Notes: generated by a model not told the origin, from the sequence alone. Positions 11,301 to 32,254 are shown, counted from the stretch's first letter. The stretch: 64,000 nucleotides of DNA from Amblyomma americanum (GCF_052857255.1 NC_135497.1:351518885-351582884), one strand, 5' to 3'. Numbers and translations: made by a program.

Positions 11301-11561
11301 TTCCGATTCCACCCGAGCTGTATGAAGTGTACGAACGGTCAGCGCATTTTAATAGAGCCCTCGAAACAACTGCTAAAAAAAAACCATCTGTGGTCATGGT
11401 TAATGCGCATAATTTGGAGCGAGAAATGTTACATGGGGCAAAGCTCTGGTCCTCCTGCACCTGCCTTTATCTGGGTTTCGAAGCCCCGGTGCTAGTCTAC
11501 TTTGGCCAGGGCATGGACATTCCGTAGTATTGCATGCGCTATGCGACACGTGCGGCACAAA

Positions 11562-11802
11562 TGGTTTCGTTTGATTTATGGGGATTTAACGTCCCAAAGC
11601 GACTCAGGCCATGAGAGACGCCGTAGTGAAGGGCTCCGGAAATTTCGACCACCTGTGGTTCTTTAACATGCACTGACATCGCACAGTACACGCGCATCTA
11701 GCATTTCGCCTCCATCGAAATGCGGCCGCCTCGGCTGGGATCGAACCCGCGTCTTTCGGTTCAGCTGCCGAGCGCCATAACCACTGAGCCACCGCGGCGG
11801 CG
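11562..11802 (-). mobile_element. tRNA-derived SINE (Ruka-like), tail type I
   Basis: On the minus strand this copy is nearly full length: GGTGGCTCAGTGGTTATGGC (A box), GGGTTCGATCCCAGCC (B box), the body words TTTCGATGGAGGCGAAATGC and ACAGGTGGTCGAAATTTCCG, and the tail GGGACGTTAAATCCCCATAA followed by ATCAAAC. It is the best-preserved type I copy here and gives a good guide to the family consensus. Confidence 0.92.
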
Positions 11803-12362
11803 TCGCGGCATAAATGAATTCGTTATGAATGTTACGAATGAATTTATTACGATTTCTAATCAATGCGCTTAGCCGCGTCCCAAGAATGCATATAATCTAG
11901 ACTAAAGTATTAACGCTCTTCTTTTTCTACTTATGAGGGCCAACCCTAATTCACATTTTTACCACTACACTATCTTATGCATGTAATTATTTTCGTCCTC
12001 CCCCTGCGATACTTAGGCAATGCGTGCTAAGGTATCATTCTCAGCCAAGCATACTGCTGAACAAAATAAATTATTATCCCGATCAACTGAGAACAGTACC
12101 GTTGATGTATAAATCGTGTTTACGAAGGGAGGTAATATCAAGTCATCCTCTGCAACCCAGTCCGAAAGACAATCAACTAAAAGCCGCAGCTCCTGTGCAG
12201 TATTATGTAGAAAAGCGTCGTCTATATGCAAGCTGCGGTGTTTGACGTTCTGAGCATTTCTACACATGATGACCTGTAAGTTTCACCATGTCAGAGAGAG
12301 TCTTCCCCGGTCTTCGCCCTGCTGCACAGTACTACTTCGGAACCTTACCCCAGCTTTAAAGA

Positions 12363-12535
12363 GGCCGCCACGGTGGCTCAGTGGTTACGATTGTCGGCTG
12401 CTGACCCGAAAGACGCGAGTTCGATCCCGGCTGCGGCGGTCGCGTCTCGATGGAGGCGAAATGCTAGAGGCCCGTGTGCTGTGCGATGTCAGCGCACGTT
12501 AAGGAACCCCAGGTGGTCGAGATTATTCCGGAGCC
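12363..12535 (+). mobile_element. tRNA-derived SINE (Ruka-like), 3'-truncated
   Basis: The A box TGGCTCAGTGGTTA is at 12374-12387 and the B box GTTCGATCCC at 12419-12428. The body runs through GCACGTTAAGGAACCCCAGG to ATTATTCCGGAGCC and then stops without either type of tail. It lies about 560 bp from the opposite-strand copy at 11562-11802, so transcripts across both would form a hairpin. Confidence 0.9.
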
Positions 12536-16340
<3,805 letters not shown>

Positions 16341-17223
16341 GTTTGAAATGCGGTGCGCCTTATACGATAATTTCTTCGCTGAAAGCCTCTGTTGCTGCGA
16401 CCCCTTGTTGCACGAGGGTATGTCAGGAATCACATTGCTTGCTGTAAATAAATGGCCGCACATAAACAGCGACATTCTTCCCGAGATGGCTGCGAGATGA
16501 CCCAGTACCATTCACGGAAGTGCTTATGTTAAAGCATGAAAACTTGCTTTTAGTAGAAAGGAAGGCTGTCTGTTCTTAATATGTACCCATATATACGTTC
16601 AGAAAAGTTTACGCGGAGCTGGGGGAGAAGCGTAGGGACGACTGGGGCAGTGACAGTAGCGAATCAGACAGTTGCCGCATATGCTTCTCTAATTTGTTCG
16701 CTTCTTAAACTAAAGGTGACGGGGACGCAGCGCGCTGTACAGGTATACCTTCCATATGAAGGGAATATCTTAACCGCCTTCAACCACTGCAAGTATGAGT
16801 GAAAACCACACTTTACACTTGTTTCTTTGTTCTGAATAGTCTTCATCTGTACGGATAATAACCGAGAGATATTTTAGACTTCAGTGCAGAAGCTAGGACA
16901 GAATTCGTCATTGTATGCAAACTGAATGTTCCTTTTCATATTGGAGCAACCTGTACATGTATCAAGACTATGTTCGCCAGTAGGCTTCCCATAAAAATAA
17001 AAATACGAAATAATCAGGAACAACGCTGACTTTTTTGTTTGTTTAATCCCCAGAAAGCGGGCCTTAGAGAAGGCGTCATTCAAATGAACAAGGTTCACAA
17101 CAGTGATATTTCGAATAGCACCCCGCATCTAAAATTCGTTCTCCTTTTTGAAGCCGTAATCAAAATAGCAATAAAATAAGAACGTACCGAATGAACAAGA
17201 AGGCGGTTGCTCGCTGTAAAAGA
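16341..17223. other. No recognised feature
   Basis: Unique-looking sequence with no coding or repeat signature that I can support. Confidence 0.5.
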
Positions 17224-17475
17224 TGTTCGGCTGCGTTTTTATGGAGGAAAAACGCTAAGGCGCCCGTGTGCTGTGCGATGTCAGTGCACGTTAAAGATCC
17301 CCAGGTGGTCGAAATTATTCCGGAGCCCTCCACTACGGCACCTCTCTCTTCCTTTCTTCTTTCACTCCCTCTCTTATCCCTTCCCTTACGGCGCGGTTCA
17401 GGTGTCCAACGATATATGAGACAGATACTGCGCCATTTCCTTTCCCCAAAAACCAATTAATAATTAATTAATAAC
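17224..17475 (+). mobile_element. tRNA-derived SINE (Ruka-like), 5'-deleted, tail type II
   Basis: The copy keeps only TTCGGCTGC of the tRNA-like head, skips the B box, and resumes at ATGGAGGAAAAACGC. The body includes GTGCTGTGCGATGTCAGTGC and CCCAGGTGGTCGAAATTATT. It ends in the second tail type: pyrimidine-rich stretch, GGCGCGGTTCAGGTGTCCAA, CTGCGCCATTTCCTTTCC and an AATTAAT-rich end. Without the pol III boxes it cannot be transcribed as a SINE. Confidence 0.87.
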
Positions 17476-22395
<4,920 letters not shown>

Positions 22396-22483
22396 GCAAA
22401 CAATATTACAGAAGGGACGACACAGGACAAGCCCAAACTTGCCGCTTGTCGTCCTGAGTCGTCGCTTCTGTAACTTTGTTTAC
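22396..22483. repeat. Foldback (inverted repeat) element, about 88 bp
   Basis: The left arm ACAGAAGGGACGACACAGGA pairs with the right arm, which reverse complemented reads ACAGAAGCGACGACTCAGGA. Outer flanks also pair (CAAACAATATT with AAACAAAGTT after reverse complement). The loop is only about ten bases. This can be a short foldback transposon or a hairpin end of a larger element. Confidence 0.7.
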
Positions 22484-25400
22484 AGAACGAAACAACCAAC
22501 TAGCCCCCTTTAAAGCGCTGCTTCTTGTTGTGTTCTGATTTATTTTCTATTGCCTAAGTTCTCTCCTTATTTTTGCGGTAATTTTTGCCTTTCTCCGGCC
22601 TCCGTGGTAGTTGTGTAAACAGGGCAAAAAGTGCTGCATTTTCGTGGTGCTAAATTGTGGCGTGGTGGGTACAGGAACAAAGGAACTTGAGAAGGTTTTT
22701 GTTCCAAATATGTACTCGAGACATGCTCAATAACCGCTTCGTATACTTATTAATTTTCTATTGCTAATAACATAATATTCTCCGAATGACTTGATCTTCT
22801 TTCTGAAGGTACGCACAAAATTAGTCAATGTTCACGGCCACCTTTACGGAATATCATCATGTAATAACAATGCCGTATGAAATCAGCTTTTCTGATAGAT
22901 TTACCTGAATAAATAAAAATTCTTTACTCGGTAAGTTTCACTGTTCATATTAACATATCTAATCATGCTTAACATTGGTATGTGCTGTTTTGTTATACCG
23001 TACTTTAAATCCTAGCATATAACAATGCGGCAACAAAATTTTGTGACAATATTGTAATGCAAATATGTACTCGTAACTTTCCAGTCATCGCTCTGTAGAT
23101 GATGTTTTCATGGAATTCCTATTTGTCACTACTGTCTTTTATGTTTTTTATTATATCTTTTTATTTACATAGTTTCATTTTATTAGTTTGGCGCGTTTTT
23201 TATATGGCTTTGCTGATTGCTGGTACTGTGTGCGGCATTTTGTATGTCAACACCACTCAGTTTGTACTAGGAGTTCCCCCAGGCAGACTCTTAACTTTAG
23301 GGAACCTCCTAATGTGACACTTATTACGAATCCGTTCATATACATGCAAAGAGTATTTGAACGGATATGAATTCGAACAAAAGAGAAAACAATGCCCCGG
23401 CACCCACCCACATGCGAAGCCCGACCATCTAACATCAGGGCAGGAAAAATAAATCTCATTGGTTTGTTGACTACAGAAAAAAAAATCTGCAGAAAAATCT
23501 GCAGAAAAGAAGAAGTTGGAAGGAAGTTCGCACACACGCAGTAAGGTTGAAAATTTCAAGGGACGAAACATGCAGTCCGAGCTCCGCGCCGACGTACGCC
23601 GCGCACGTCGGGGCCAATCTTCGCTCATTGTGCATTCGATCGGCGAGAATAGAGTGGGCCGTTTGCATTCGAAGGGGACTGCCCAGAAGTCGGAAATAAA
23701 GTTCATCAGAGCGAACTGTCACTTGCGGAAGCGCAGACACGCACCACGAACGCACACAGTCTTCATCGGCTCATGATTCCTAGCGTATAAATAGATACAA
23801 AATCTATAACTGCTCTCTCTCTCTCTCTCTCTCAGCCCGTCTGGTGCTGCGGTTGGCCAATATTCATTGTCCGGTGATCCTAACGCTGGTGTAAATTTAC
23901 TTAATTCGGTGGGAGAGGATTTTGCGTCAGTGAAAGGTCTCGTTGAAGGTCTGCTTTTGCTTTCTTTAGTTTTTGGTGGTATATATATAAAAAAGACTTC
24001 CTGTCAGCACAGTGTCTAATCCTATTGTGCACAACCTGGGATAGCGCTGACATTATCACTGGCATCGGCAACCGTATGGAGATTAACCTCTATTGGGGAT
24101 GTAGCCTAATTTGGCTACACCTTCACTTAAAGTAGTACGCACCACTCAGGTAGAGTGCTGACAACGTGTTTTGGTTAGGCCACATAGCTGCAACTTTTTA
24201 AAGTCTCTCACATCAGAAATCTATACATCGCAGGAACGACTGCTGCCATTTTCGTCCTATCATTTCACTCAAAAAGGAAAGAATAACGCTGCTGGAAAGT
24301 CTAGGTCATATCGCTGTTTTCCTTGCACGCCTGCAATCCTTATTCTGAGTGGTTCGAACAATTTTGTGTGTGTGTGCGCGCATGGAATTTCAGTTCACTT
24401 TTGAATTTTTGATAAGCCCAAATTTTCGGTATTTTTTTGTGATGGAATGCGATAGACTTGAAACGTACGATGCCTTGTCTTTAGGTGTAATTGCATTTTT
24501 GAAGTGTGCGACGAAGACCTGCGTGCGTTGCATGCAGGCCACTTTCTCCCGGCAACGAAGTGCATCGCTTTGGCTTCGGAAGTGCCCCCCTCCTTTTCAG
24601 CTATGTCTTGAATAATAATGAAAGCCGTAAATATCTGCATTCGATGATTTGGGGGAATTTTTCGGGGATGCCGTGTATAGCATTTGAAGGTAAGCTCAGT
24701 AAGTATATAATGCAAAAAATGGACAGTGACGTTACTGAGTAAGAATTTTTCTTGCCTTAATAACTGGTGAAATTCTGCAGCATGGTTAACTTATAGCGGG
24801 TTAGTGTTTTTTTTAATGTTGCCAGAAATAAAAAACTGAGAACACGAGAAAAAAATTTCAACGCATTTGCTCTGCAAAAACAAGGCTCTGAGATTTCAAC
24901 CTTAGCATTACAATATTTCTAGCCATGACAACTTAATTTTGAAAATAGCGTAACACGTGAAATACTTAATTATCTAAAGTATGTTTACTAAGACTGAAAT
25001 AGCAGCTGCAAACGAATGTTTTCTGTCTATTGATCCTTTGAGATTAAACAACTTGAATAGGATAATTTGTTTAATGTAAACAACCGTTTATTACTTTTTT
25101 AATGCGATGGGATTTAGGTTGTCGTTTGCAAAAAAAAGTGCGGCTTCTCTGTCCCAAAAATCCCTGACTGGTCAAGAGGGTAGTGAGGTCATCAACACCT
25201 GGACCAATCATGGGGCACAGCCAGATTTGAAAATCTGAGTACACGAAAAATTTCGAAAGTCGGCCCACCGCCTAGAGTTCCAAAGGACCCCCAAAATTTT
25301 GGAAGTAGGCTCATCCCAGAAAATGGATTAATTTGGATCAGTGGCGATTAGTGTATTGCTCAAGGTGGATTAGTATAGCCCCATATCATAATCCAATGGA

Positions 25401-25627
25401 ACGCACTAGACCATTCAAGCAGGTTATGCCTCATGCATGCCATGTAAGGGCGTTAGAACCGGTTACAACCACAGTTTTGAATGGAAAATCGCAGAGAACA
25501 TTAGGTACTCATTACAAACACCATGCCAGGCAACCTAATTGCTATCGCACTTTCTTCTTCGGGAATGATGTTAAGAAGGCCCCCAAGATTTTTTTTTCCT
25601 CTCACCGAGCCACGACGTTGGGAAGCT
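22484..25627. other. AT-richer unique sequence, no recognised gene
   Basis: No exon, RNA gene or transposon motif seen. A (CT)n run is at 23813-23833. The last 600 bases form the left flank of the satellite array and show no similarity to its unit. Confidence 0.5.
23813..23833. repeat. (CT)n microsatellite
   Basis: Ten or so CT units between unique flanks. Confidence 0.9.
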
Positions 25628-28600
25628 GGCTTTGGGAACCTTTCGATTTATCGTTTCTCAGCAGGGCGCTACAGGGTAACTACGATCATGAATCCGAGTT
25701 GTCCTATCAGTCATTGCTCCTAGTTGGCTTTGAGAACCTTTCGATTTATCGTTTGTCAGCAGGGCGCTACAGGGTAACTACGATCATGAATCCGAGTTGT
25801 CCTATCAGTCATTGCTCCTAGTTGGCTTTGAGAACCTTTCGATTTATCGTTTCTCAGCAGGGCGCTACAGGGTAACTACGATCATGAATCCGAGTTGTCC
25901 TATCAGTCATTGCTCCTAGTTGGCTTTGAGAACCTTTCGATTTATCGTTTGTCAGCAGGGCGCTACAGGGTAACTACGATCATGAATCCGAGTTGTCCTA
26001 TCAGTCATTGCTCCTAGTTGGCTTTGAGAACCTTTCGATTTATCGTTTGTCAGCAGGGCGCTACAGGGTAACTACGATCATGAATCCGAGTTGTCCTATC
26101 AGTCATTGCTCCTAGTTGGCTTTGAGAACCTTTCGATTTATCGTTTGTCAGCAGGGCGCTACAGGGTAACTACGATCATGAATCCGAGTTGTCCTATCAG
26201 TCATTGCTCCTAGTTGGCTTTGAGAACCTTTCGATTTATCGTTTGTCAGCAGGGCGCTACAGGGTAACTACGATCATGAATCCGAGTTGTCCTATCAGTC
26301 ATTGCTCCTAGTTGGCTTTGAGAACCTTTCGATTTATCGTTTGTCAGCAGGGCGCTACAGGGTAACTACGATCATGAATCCGAGTTGTCCTATCAGTCAT
26401 TGCTCCTAGTTGGCTTTGAGAACCTTTCGATTTATCGTTTCTCAGCAGGGCGCTACAGGGTAACTACGATCATGAATCCGAGTTGTCCTATCAGTCATTG
26501 CTCCTAGTTGGCTTTGAGAACCTTTCGATTTATCGTTTGTCAGCAGGGCGCTACAGGGTAACTACGATCATGAATCCGAGTTGTCCTATCAGTCATTGCT
26601 CGTAGTTGGCTTTGAGAACCTTTCGATTTATCGTTTCTCAGCAGGGCGCTACAATGTAACTACGATCATGAATCCGAGATGTCCTATCAGTCATTGCTCC
26701 TAGTTGGCTTTGAGAACCTTTCGATTTATCGTTTCTCAGCAGGGCGCTACAGGGTAACTACGATCATGAATCCGAGTTGTCCTATCAGTCATTGCTCCTA
26801 GTTGGCTTTGAGAACCTTTCGATTTATCGTTTGTCAGCAGGGCGCTACAGGGTAACTACGATCATGAATCCGAGTTGTCCTATCAGTCATTGCTCCTAGT
26901 TGGCTTTGAGAACCTTTCGATTTATCGTTTCTCAGCAGGGCGCTACAGGGTAACTACGATCATGAATCCGAGTTGTCCTATCAGTCATTGCTCCTAGTTG
27001 GCTTTGAGAACCTTTCGATTTATCGTTTCTCAGCAGGGCGCTACAGGGTAACTACGATCATGAATCCGAGTTGTCCTATCAGTCATTGCTCCTAGTTGGC
27101 TTTGAGAACCTTTCGATTTATCGTTTCTCAGCAGGGCGCTACAGGGTAACTACGATCATGAATCCGAGTTGTCCTATCAGTCATTGCTCCTAGTTGGCTT
27201 TGAGAACCTTTCGATTTATCGTTTGTCAGCAGGGCGCTACAGGGTAACTACGATCATGAATCCGAGTTGTCCTATCAGTCATTGCTCCTAGTTGGTATTG
27301 GGAACCTTTCGATTTATCGTTTCTCAGCAGGGCGCTACAGGGTAACTACGATCATGAATCCGAGTTGTCCTATCAGTCATTGCTCCTAGTTGGCTTTGAG
27401 AACCTTTCGATTTATCGTTTCTCAGCAGGGCGCTACAGGGTAACTACGATCATGAATCCGAGTTGTCCTATCAGTCATTGCTCCTAGTTGGTATTGGGAA
27501 CCTTTCGATTTATCGTTTCTCAGCAGGGCGCTACAGGGTAACTACGATCATGAATCCGAGTTGTCCTATCAGACATTGCTCCTAGTTGGCTTTGGGAACC
27601 TTTCGATTTATTGTTTCTCAGCAGGGCGCTACAGGGTAACTACGATCATGAATTCGAGTTGTCCTATCAGTCATTGCTCCTAGTTGGCTTTGGGAACCTT
27701 TCGATTTATCGTTTCTCAGCAGGGCGCTACAGGGTAACTACGATCATGAATTCGAGTTGTCCTATCAGTCATTGCTCCTAGTTGGCTTTGGGAACCTTTC
27801 GATTTATCGTTTCTCAGCAGGGCGCTACAGGGTAACTACGATCATGAATCCGAGTTGTCCTATCAGACATTGCTCCTAGTTGGCTTTGGGAACCTTTCGA
27901 TTTATTGTTTCTCAGCAGGGCGCTACAGGGTAACTACGATCATGAATTCGAGTTGTCCTATCAGTCATTGCTCCTAGTTGGCTTTGGGAACCTTTCGATT
28001 TATCGTTTCTCAGCAGGGCGCTACAGGGTAACTACGATCATGAATCCTAGTTGTCCTATCAGACATTGCTTCTAGTTGGCTTTGGGAACCTTTCGATTTA
28101 TCGTTTCTCAGCAGGGCGCTACAGGGTAACTACGATCATGAATCCGAGTTGTCCTATCAGTCATTGCTCCTAGTTGGCTTTGGGAACCTTTCGATTTATC
28201 GTTTCTCAGCAGGGCGCTACAGAGTAACTACAATCATGAATCCGAGTTGTCCTATCATTCATTGCTCCTAGTTGGCTTTGGGAACCTTTCGATTTATCGT
28301 TTCTCAGCAGGGCGCTACAGGGTAACTACGATCATGAATCCGAGTTGTCCTATCATTCATTGCTCCTAGTTGGCTTTGGGAACCTTTCGATTTATCGTTT
28401 CTCAGCAGGGCGCTACAGGGTAACTACGATCATAAATCCGTGTTGTCCTATCAGTCATTGCTCCTAGTTGGCTTTGGGAACCTTTCGATTTATCGTTTCT
28501 CAGCAGGGCGCTACAGGGTAACTACGATCATGAATCCGAGTTGTCCTATCAGTCATTGCTCCTAGTTGGCTTTGGGAACCTTTCGATTTATCGTTTCTCA

Positions 28601-31400
28601 GCAGGGCGCTACAGGGTAACTACGATCATGAATCCGAGTTGTCCTATCAGTAATTGCTCCTAGTTGGCTTTGGGAACCTTTCGATTTATCGTTTCTCAGC
28701 AGGGCTCTACAGGGTAACTACGATCATGAATCCGAGTTGTCCTATCAGTAATTGCTCCTAGTTGGCTTTGGGAACCTTTCGATTTATCGTTTCTCAGCAG
28801 GGCGCTACAGGGTAACTACGATCATGAATCCGAGTTGTCCTATCAGTAATTGCTCCTAGTTGGCTTTGGGAACCTTTCGATTTATCGTTTCTCAGCAGGG
28901 CGCTACAGGGTAACTACGATCATAAATCCGTGTTGTCCTATCAGTCATTGCTCCTAGTTGGCTTTGGGAACCTTTCGATTTATCGTTTCTCAGCAGGGCG
29001 CTACAGGGTAACTACGATCATGAATCCGAGTGGTCCTATCAGTCATTGCTCCTAGTTGGCTTTGGGAACCTTTCGATTTATCGTTTCTCAGCAGGGCGCT
29101 ACAGGGTAACTACGATCATGAATCCGAGTTGTCCTATCATTCATTGCTCCTAGTTGGCTTTGGGAACCTTTCGATTTATTGTTTCTCAGCAGGGCGCTAC
29201 AGGGTAACTACGATCATAAATCCGTGTTGTCCTATCAGTCATTGCTCCTAGTTGGCTTTGGGAACCTTTCGATTTATCGTTTCTCAGCAGGGCTCTACAG
29301 GGTAACTACGGTCATGAATCCGAGTTGTCCTATCATTCATTGCTCCTAGTTGGCTTTGGGAACCTTTCGATTTATCGTTTCTCAGCAGGGCGCTACAGGG
29401 TAACTACGATCATGAATCCGAGTTGTCCTATCATTCATTGCTCCTAGTTGGCTTTGGGAACCTTTCGATTTATCGTTTCTCAGCAGGGCGCTACAGGGTA
29501 ACTACGATCATAAATCCGTGTTGTCCTATCAGTCATTGCTCCTAGTTGGCTTTGGGAACCTTTCGATTTATCGTTTCTCAGCAGGGCGCTACAGGGTAAC
29601 TACGATCATGAATCCGAGTTGTCCTATCATTCATTGCTCCTAGTTGGCTTTGGGAACCTTTCGATTTACCGTTTCTCACCAGGGCGCTACAGGGTAACTA
29701 CGATCATGAATCCGAGTTGTCCTATCATTCATTGCTCCTAGTTGGCTTTGGGAACCTTTCGATTTATCGTTTCTCAGCAGGGCGCTACAGGGTAACTACG
29801 ATCATGAATCCGAGTTGTCCTATCATTCATTGCTCCTAGTTGGCTTTGGGAACCTTTCGATTTATCGTTTCTCAGCAGGGCGCTGCAGGGTAACTACGAT
29901 CATGAATCCGAGTTGTCCTATCAGTCATTGCTCCTAGTTGGCTTTGGGAACCTTTCGATTTATCGTTTCTCAGCAGGGCGCTACAGGGTAACTACGATCA
30001 TGAATCCGAGTTGTCCTATCAGTCATTGCTCCTAGTTGGCTTTGGGAACCTTTCGATTTATCGTTTCTCAGCAGGGCGCTACAGGGTAACTACGATCATG
30101 AATCCGAGTTGTCCTATCAGTCATTGCTCCTAGTTGGCTTTGGGAACCTTTCGATTTATCGTTTCTCAGCAGGGCGCTACAGGGTAACTACGATCATGAA
30201 TCCGAGTTGTCCTATCAAACATTGCTCCTAGTTGGCTTTGGGAACCTTTCGATTTATCGTTTCTCAGCAGGGCGCTACAGGGTAACTACGATCATAAATC
30301 TGAGTTGTCCTATCATTCATTGCTCCCAGTTGGCTTTGGGAACCTTTCGATTTATCGTTTCTCAGCAGAGCGCTACAAGGTAACTACGATCATGAATCCG
30401 AGTTGTCCTATCATTCATTGCTCCTAGTTGGCTTTGGGAACCTTTCGATTTATCGTTTCTCAGCAGGGCGCTGCAGGGTAACTACGATCATGAATTCGAG
30501 TTGTCCTATCAGTCATTGCTCCTAGTTGGCTTTGGGAACCTTTCGATTTATCGCTTCTCAGCAGGGCGCTACAGGGTAACTACGATCATGAATCCGAGTT
30601 GTCCTATCAAACATTGCTCCTAGTTGGCTTTGGGAACCTTTCGATTTATCGTTTCTCAGCAGGGCGCTACAGGGTAACTACGATCATAAATCTGAGTTGT
30701 CCTATCATTCATTGCTCCTAGTTGGCTTTGGGAACCTTTCGATTTATCGTTTCTCAGCAGGGCGCTACAAGGTAACTACGATCATGAATCCGAGTTGTCC
30801 TATCATTCATTGCTCCTAGTTGGCTTTGGGAACCTTTCGATTTACCGTTTCTCACCAGGGCGCTACAGGGTAACTACGATCATGAATCCGAGTTGTCCTA
30901 TCATTCATTGGTCCTAGTTGGCTTTGGGAACCTTTCGATTTATCGTTTCTCAGCAGGGCGCTACAGGGTAACTACGATCATGAATCCGAGTTGTCCTATC
31001 ATTCATTGCTCCTAGTTGGCTTTGGGAACCTTTCGATTTATCGTTTCTCAGCAGGGCGCTACAGAGTAACTACGATCATGAATCCGAGTTGTCCTATCAT
31101 TCATTGCTCCTAGTAGGCTTTGGGAACCTTTCGATTTATCGTTTCTCAGCAGGGCGCTACAGGGTATCTACGATCATGAATCCGAGTTGTCCTATCATTC
31201 ATTGCTCCTAGTTGGCTTTGGGAACCTTTCAATTTATCGTTTCTCAGCAGGGTGCTACAGGGTAACTACGATCATGAATCCGAGTTGTCATATCATTCAT
31301 TGCTCCTAGTTGGCTTTGGGAACCTTTCAATTTATCGTTTCTCAGCAGGGTGCTACAGGGTAACTACGATCATGAATCCGAGTTGTCCTATCATTCATTG
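25628..31400. repeat. 98-bp tandem satellite array, 58 full units plus a partial
   Basis: The unit begins GGCTTTGRGAACCTTTCGAT, continues through TCAGCAGGGCGCTACAGGGT and CGATCATGAATCCGAG, and ends TTGTCCTATCAG-CATTGCTCCTAGTT. Unit starts are at 25628, 25726, 25824, 25922, 26020, 26118 and so on to 31312, so the last start is exactly 58 periods from the first. Copies differ by few substitutions, pointing to recent amplification or homogenisation. Diagnostic variants include GAGAACC versus GGGAACC, TTTGTCAG versus TTTCTCAG, CAGTCATT versus CATTCATT, CAGACATT, CAGTAATT or CAAACATT, and ATGAATCCGAG versus ATAAATCCGTG. The array stops at the assembly gap, so its true length is unknown. Short open frames across units are not genes. 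I do not recognise the family. Confidence 0.98.
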
Positions 31401-31500
31401 NNNNNNNNNNNNNNNNNNNNNNNNNNNNNNNNNNNNNNNNNNNNNNNNNNNNNNNNNNNNNNNNNNNNNNNNNNNNNNNNNNNNNNNNNNNNNNNNNNNN
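31401..31500. other. Assembly gap (100 N)
   Basis: Exactly 100 N, the usual placeholder for a gap of unknown size. It lies at the point where the satellite meets GC-rich unique sequence, so the missing bases are probably more satellite. Open frames that appear to cross it are not real. Confidence 0.99.
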
Positions 31501-32092
31501 CAGGCCACCGCGGGTCGACGGCTTTTTTTCTTCCCCCCCCCCCCCCCCTCTCTCCGCACACTTCCATCGCGGGCCGTTTTCGCACTGCGTCGCGGGGCCG
31601 GCATCGCGTGCTGCGTCCACCGAGGGCCGGTTCTGCTTTGCGCTCGCTTGTGTGGTCGGCGGAAGAGCGATGCAAAAAGGGACCGGCGGGTGATTGGCGG
31701 TCCGGGATCGTTTGCCGTGTCCCTGCTTTTCTCCCGCGCGGACGTCCGCCGAGGAGACTCCTCTGCCATTCTCGCGTGTATCGATGCACGAGACAGGGGC
31801 GGGGAAGGGGAATCGACGTCGTTCCCGACCCTGTGCCGCTCTAGGTTTCTCACTCTGGAGTCAAGGAGGCTGCGGTGAACTCGGCAGTGCTGCAACGCGT
31901 TTTTCTTTTTTGCACCCCACATTGCTATCGTGTTGCTCTTGCTTGGGTAATAATTTGGAACCACGTCTGCAGTAGCGGACAAAAAGATTGTTTTTTTCCC
32001 CGTATAATCTCAAGATACCCCGGAAGTAAACAAAAACATACTTGCTTTTTCTGAGTATATTTTCATGCAATAGTGCCCTCTTCTGCCGTCAG

Positions 32093-32126
32093 TTTTTTTT
32101 TTTTTTTTTTGGGGGGGGGGGGGGGG
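32093..32126. repeat. T18-G16 homopolymer junction
   Basis: A run of T directly followed by a run of G. Confidence 0.9.
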
Positions 32127-32254
32127 CGTAACAGTTCGCCTTCAGTTATTTATCATTTTCGTCCTTTCATGAGCGCTTCCCTCCGTGTTCATTTATTAAA
32201 ACTGCTATTAACTTCAAGTGTCGCTTTCAAGTGGCATACTCTGCGGTTGCACCG

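Larger units (their letters stand above)
7826..11561. other. No recognised gene; several CpG-rich patches
   Basis: CpG-rich patches lie at about 8340-8560, 9370-9960 and 10440-10900, separated by ordinary sequence. A G20 run is at 10688-10707. Long open frames in the patches (for example 9349-9999, 217 codons with the stop) are alanine- and arginine-rich and show no domain. Two motif clusters are listed separately: GGGAATTTT repeats at 8157-8318 and a 12-bp palindrome at 8367-8378. Confidence 0.5.

Noticed and set aside
29030..29251. Small open frame inside the satellite
   Set aside because: Arises from the repeat unit; frame rotates with a 98-bp period and stops recur.
25628..31400. Could the tandem array be a CRISPR array?
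   Set aside because: The whole 98-bp unit is repeated without unique spacers, in a eukaryotic transposon context.
31252..31982. Open frames running across the N gap
   Set aside because: They contain undetermined residues and join satellite to unrelated sequence; artefacts of the gap.
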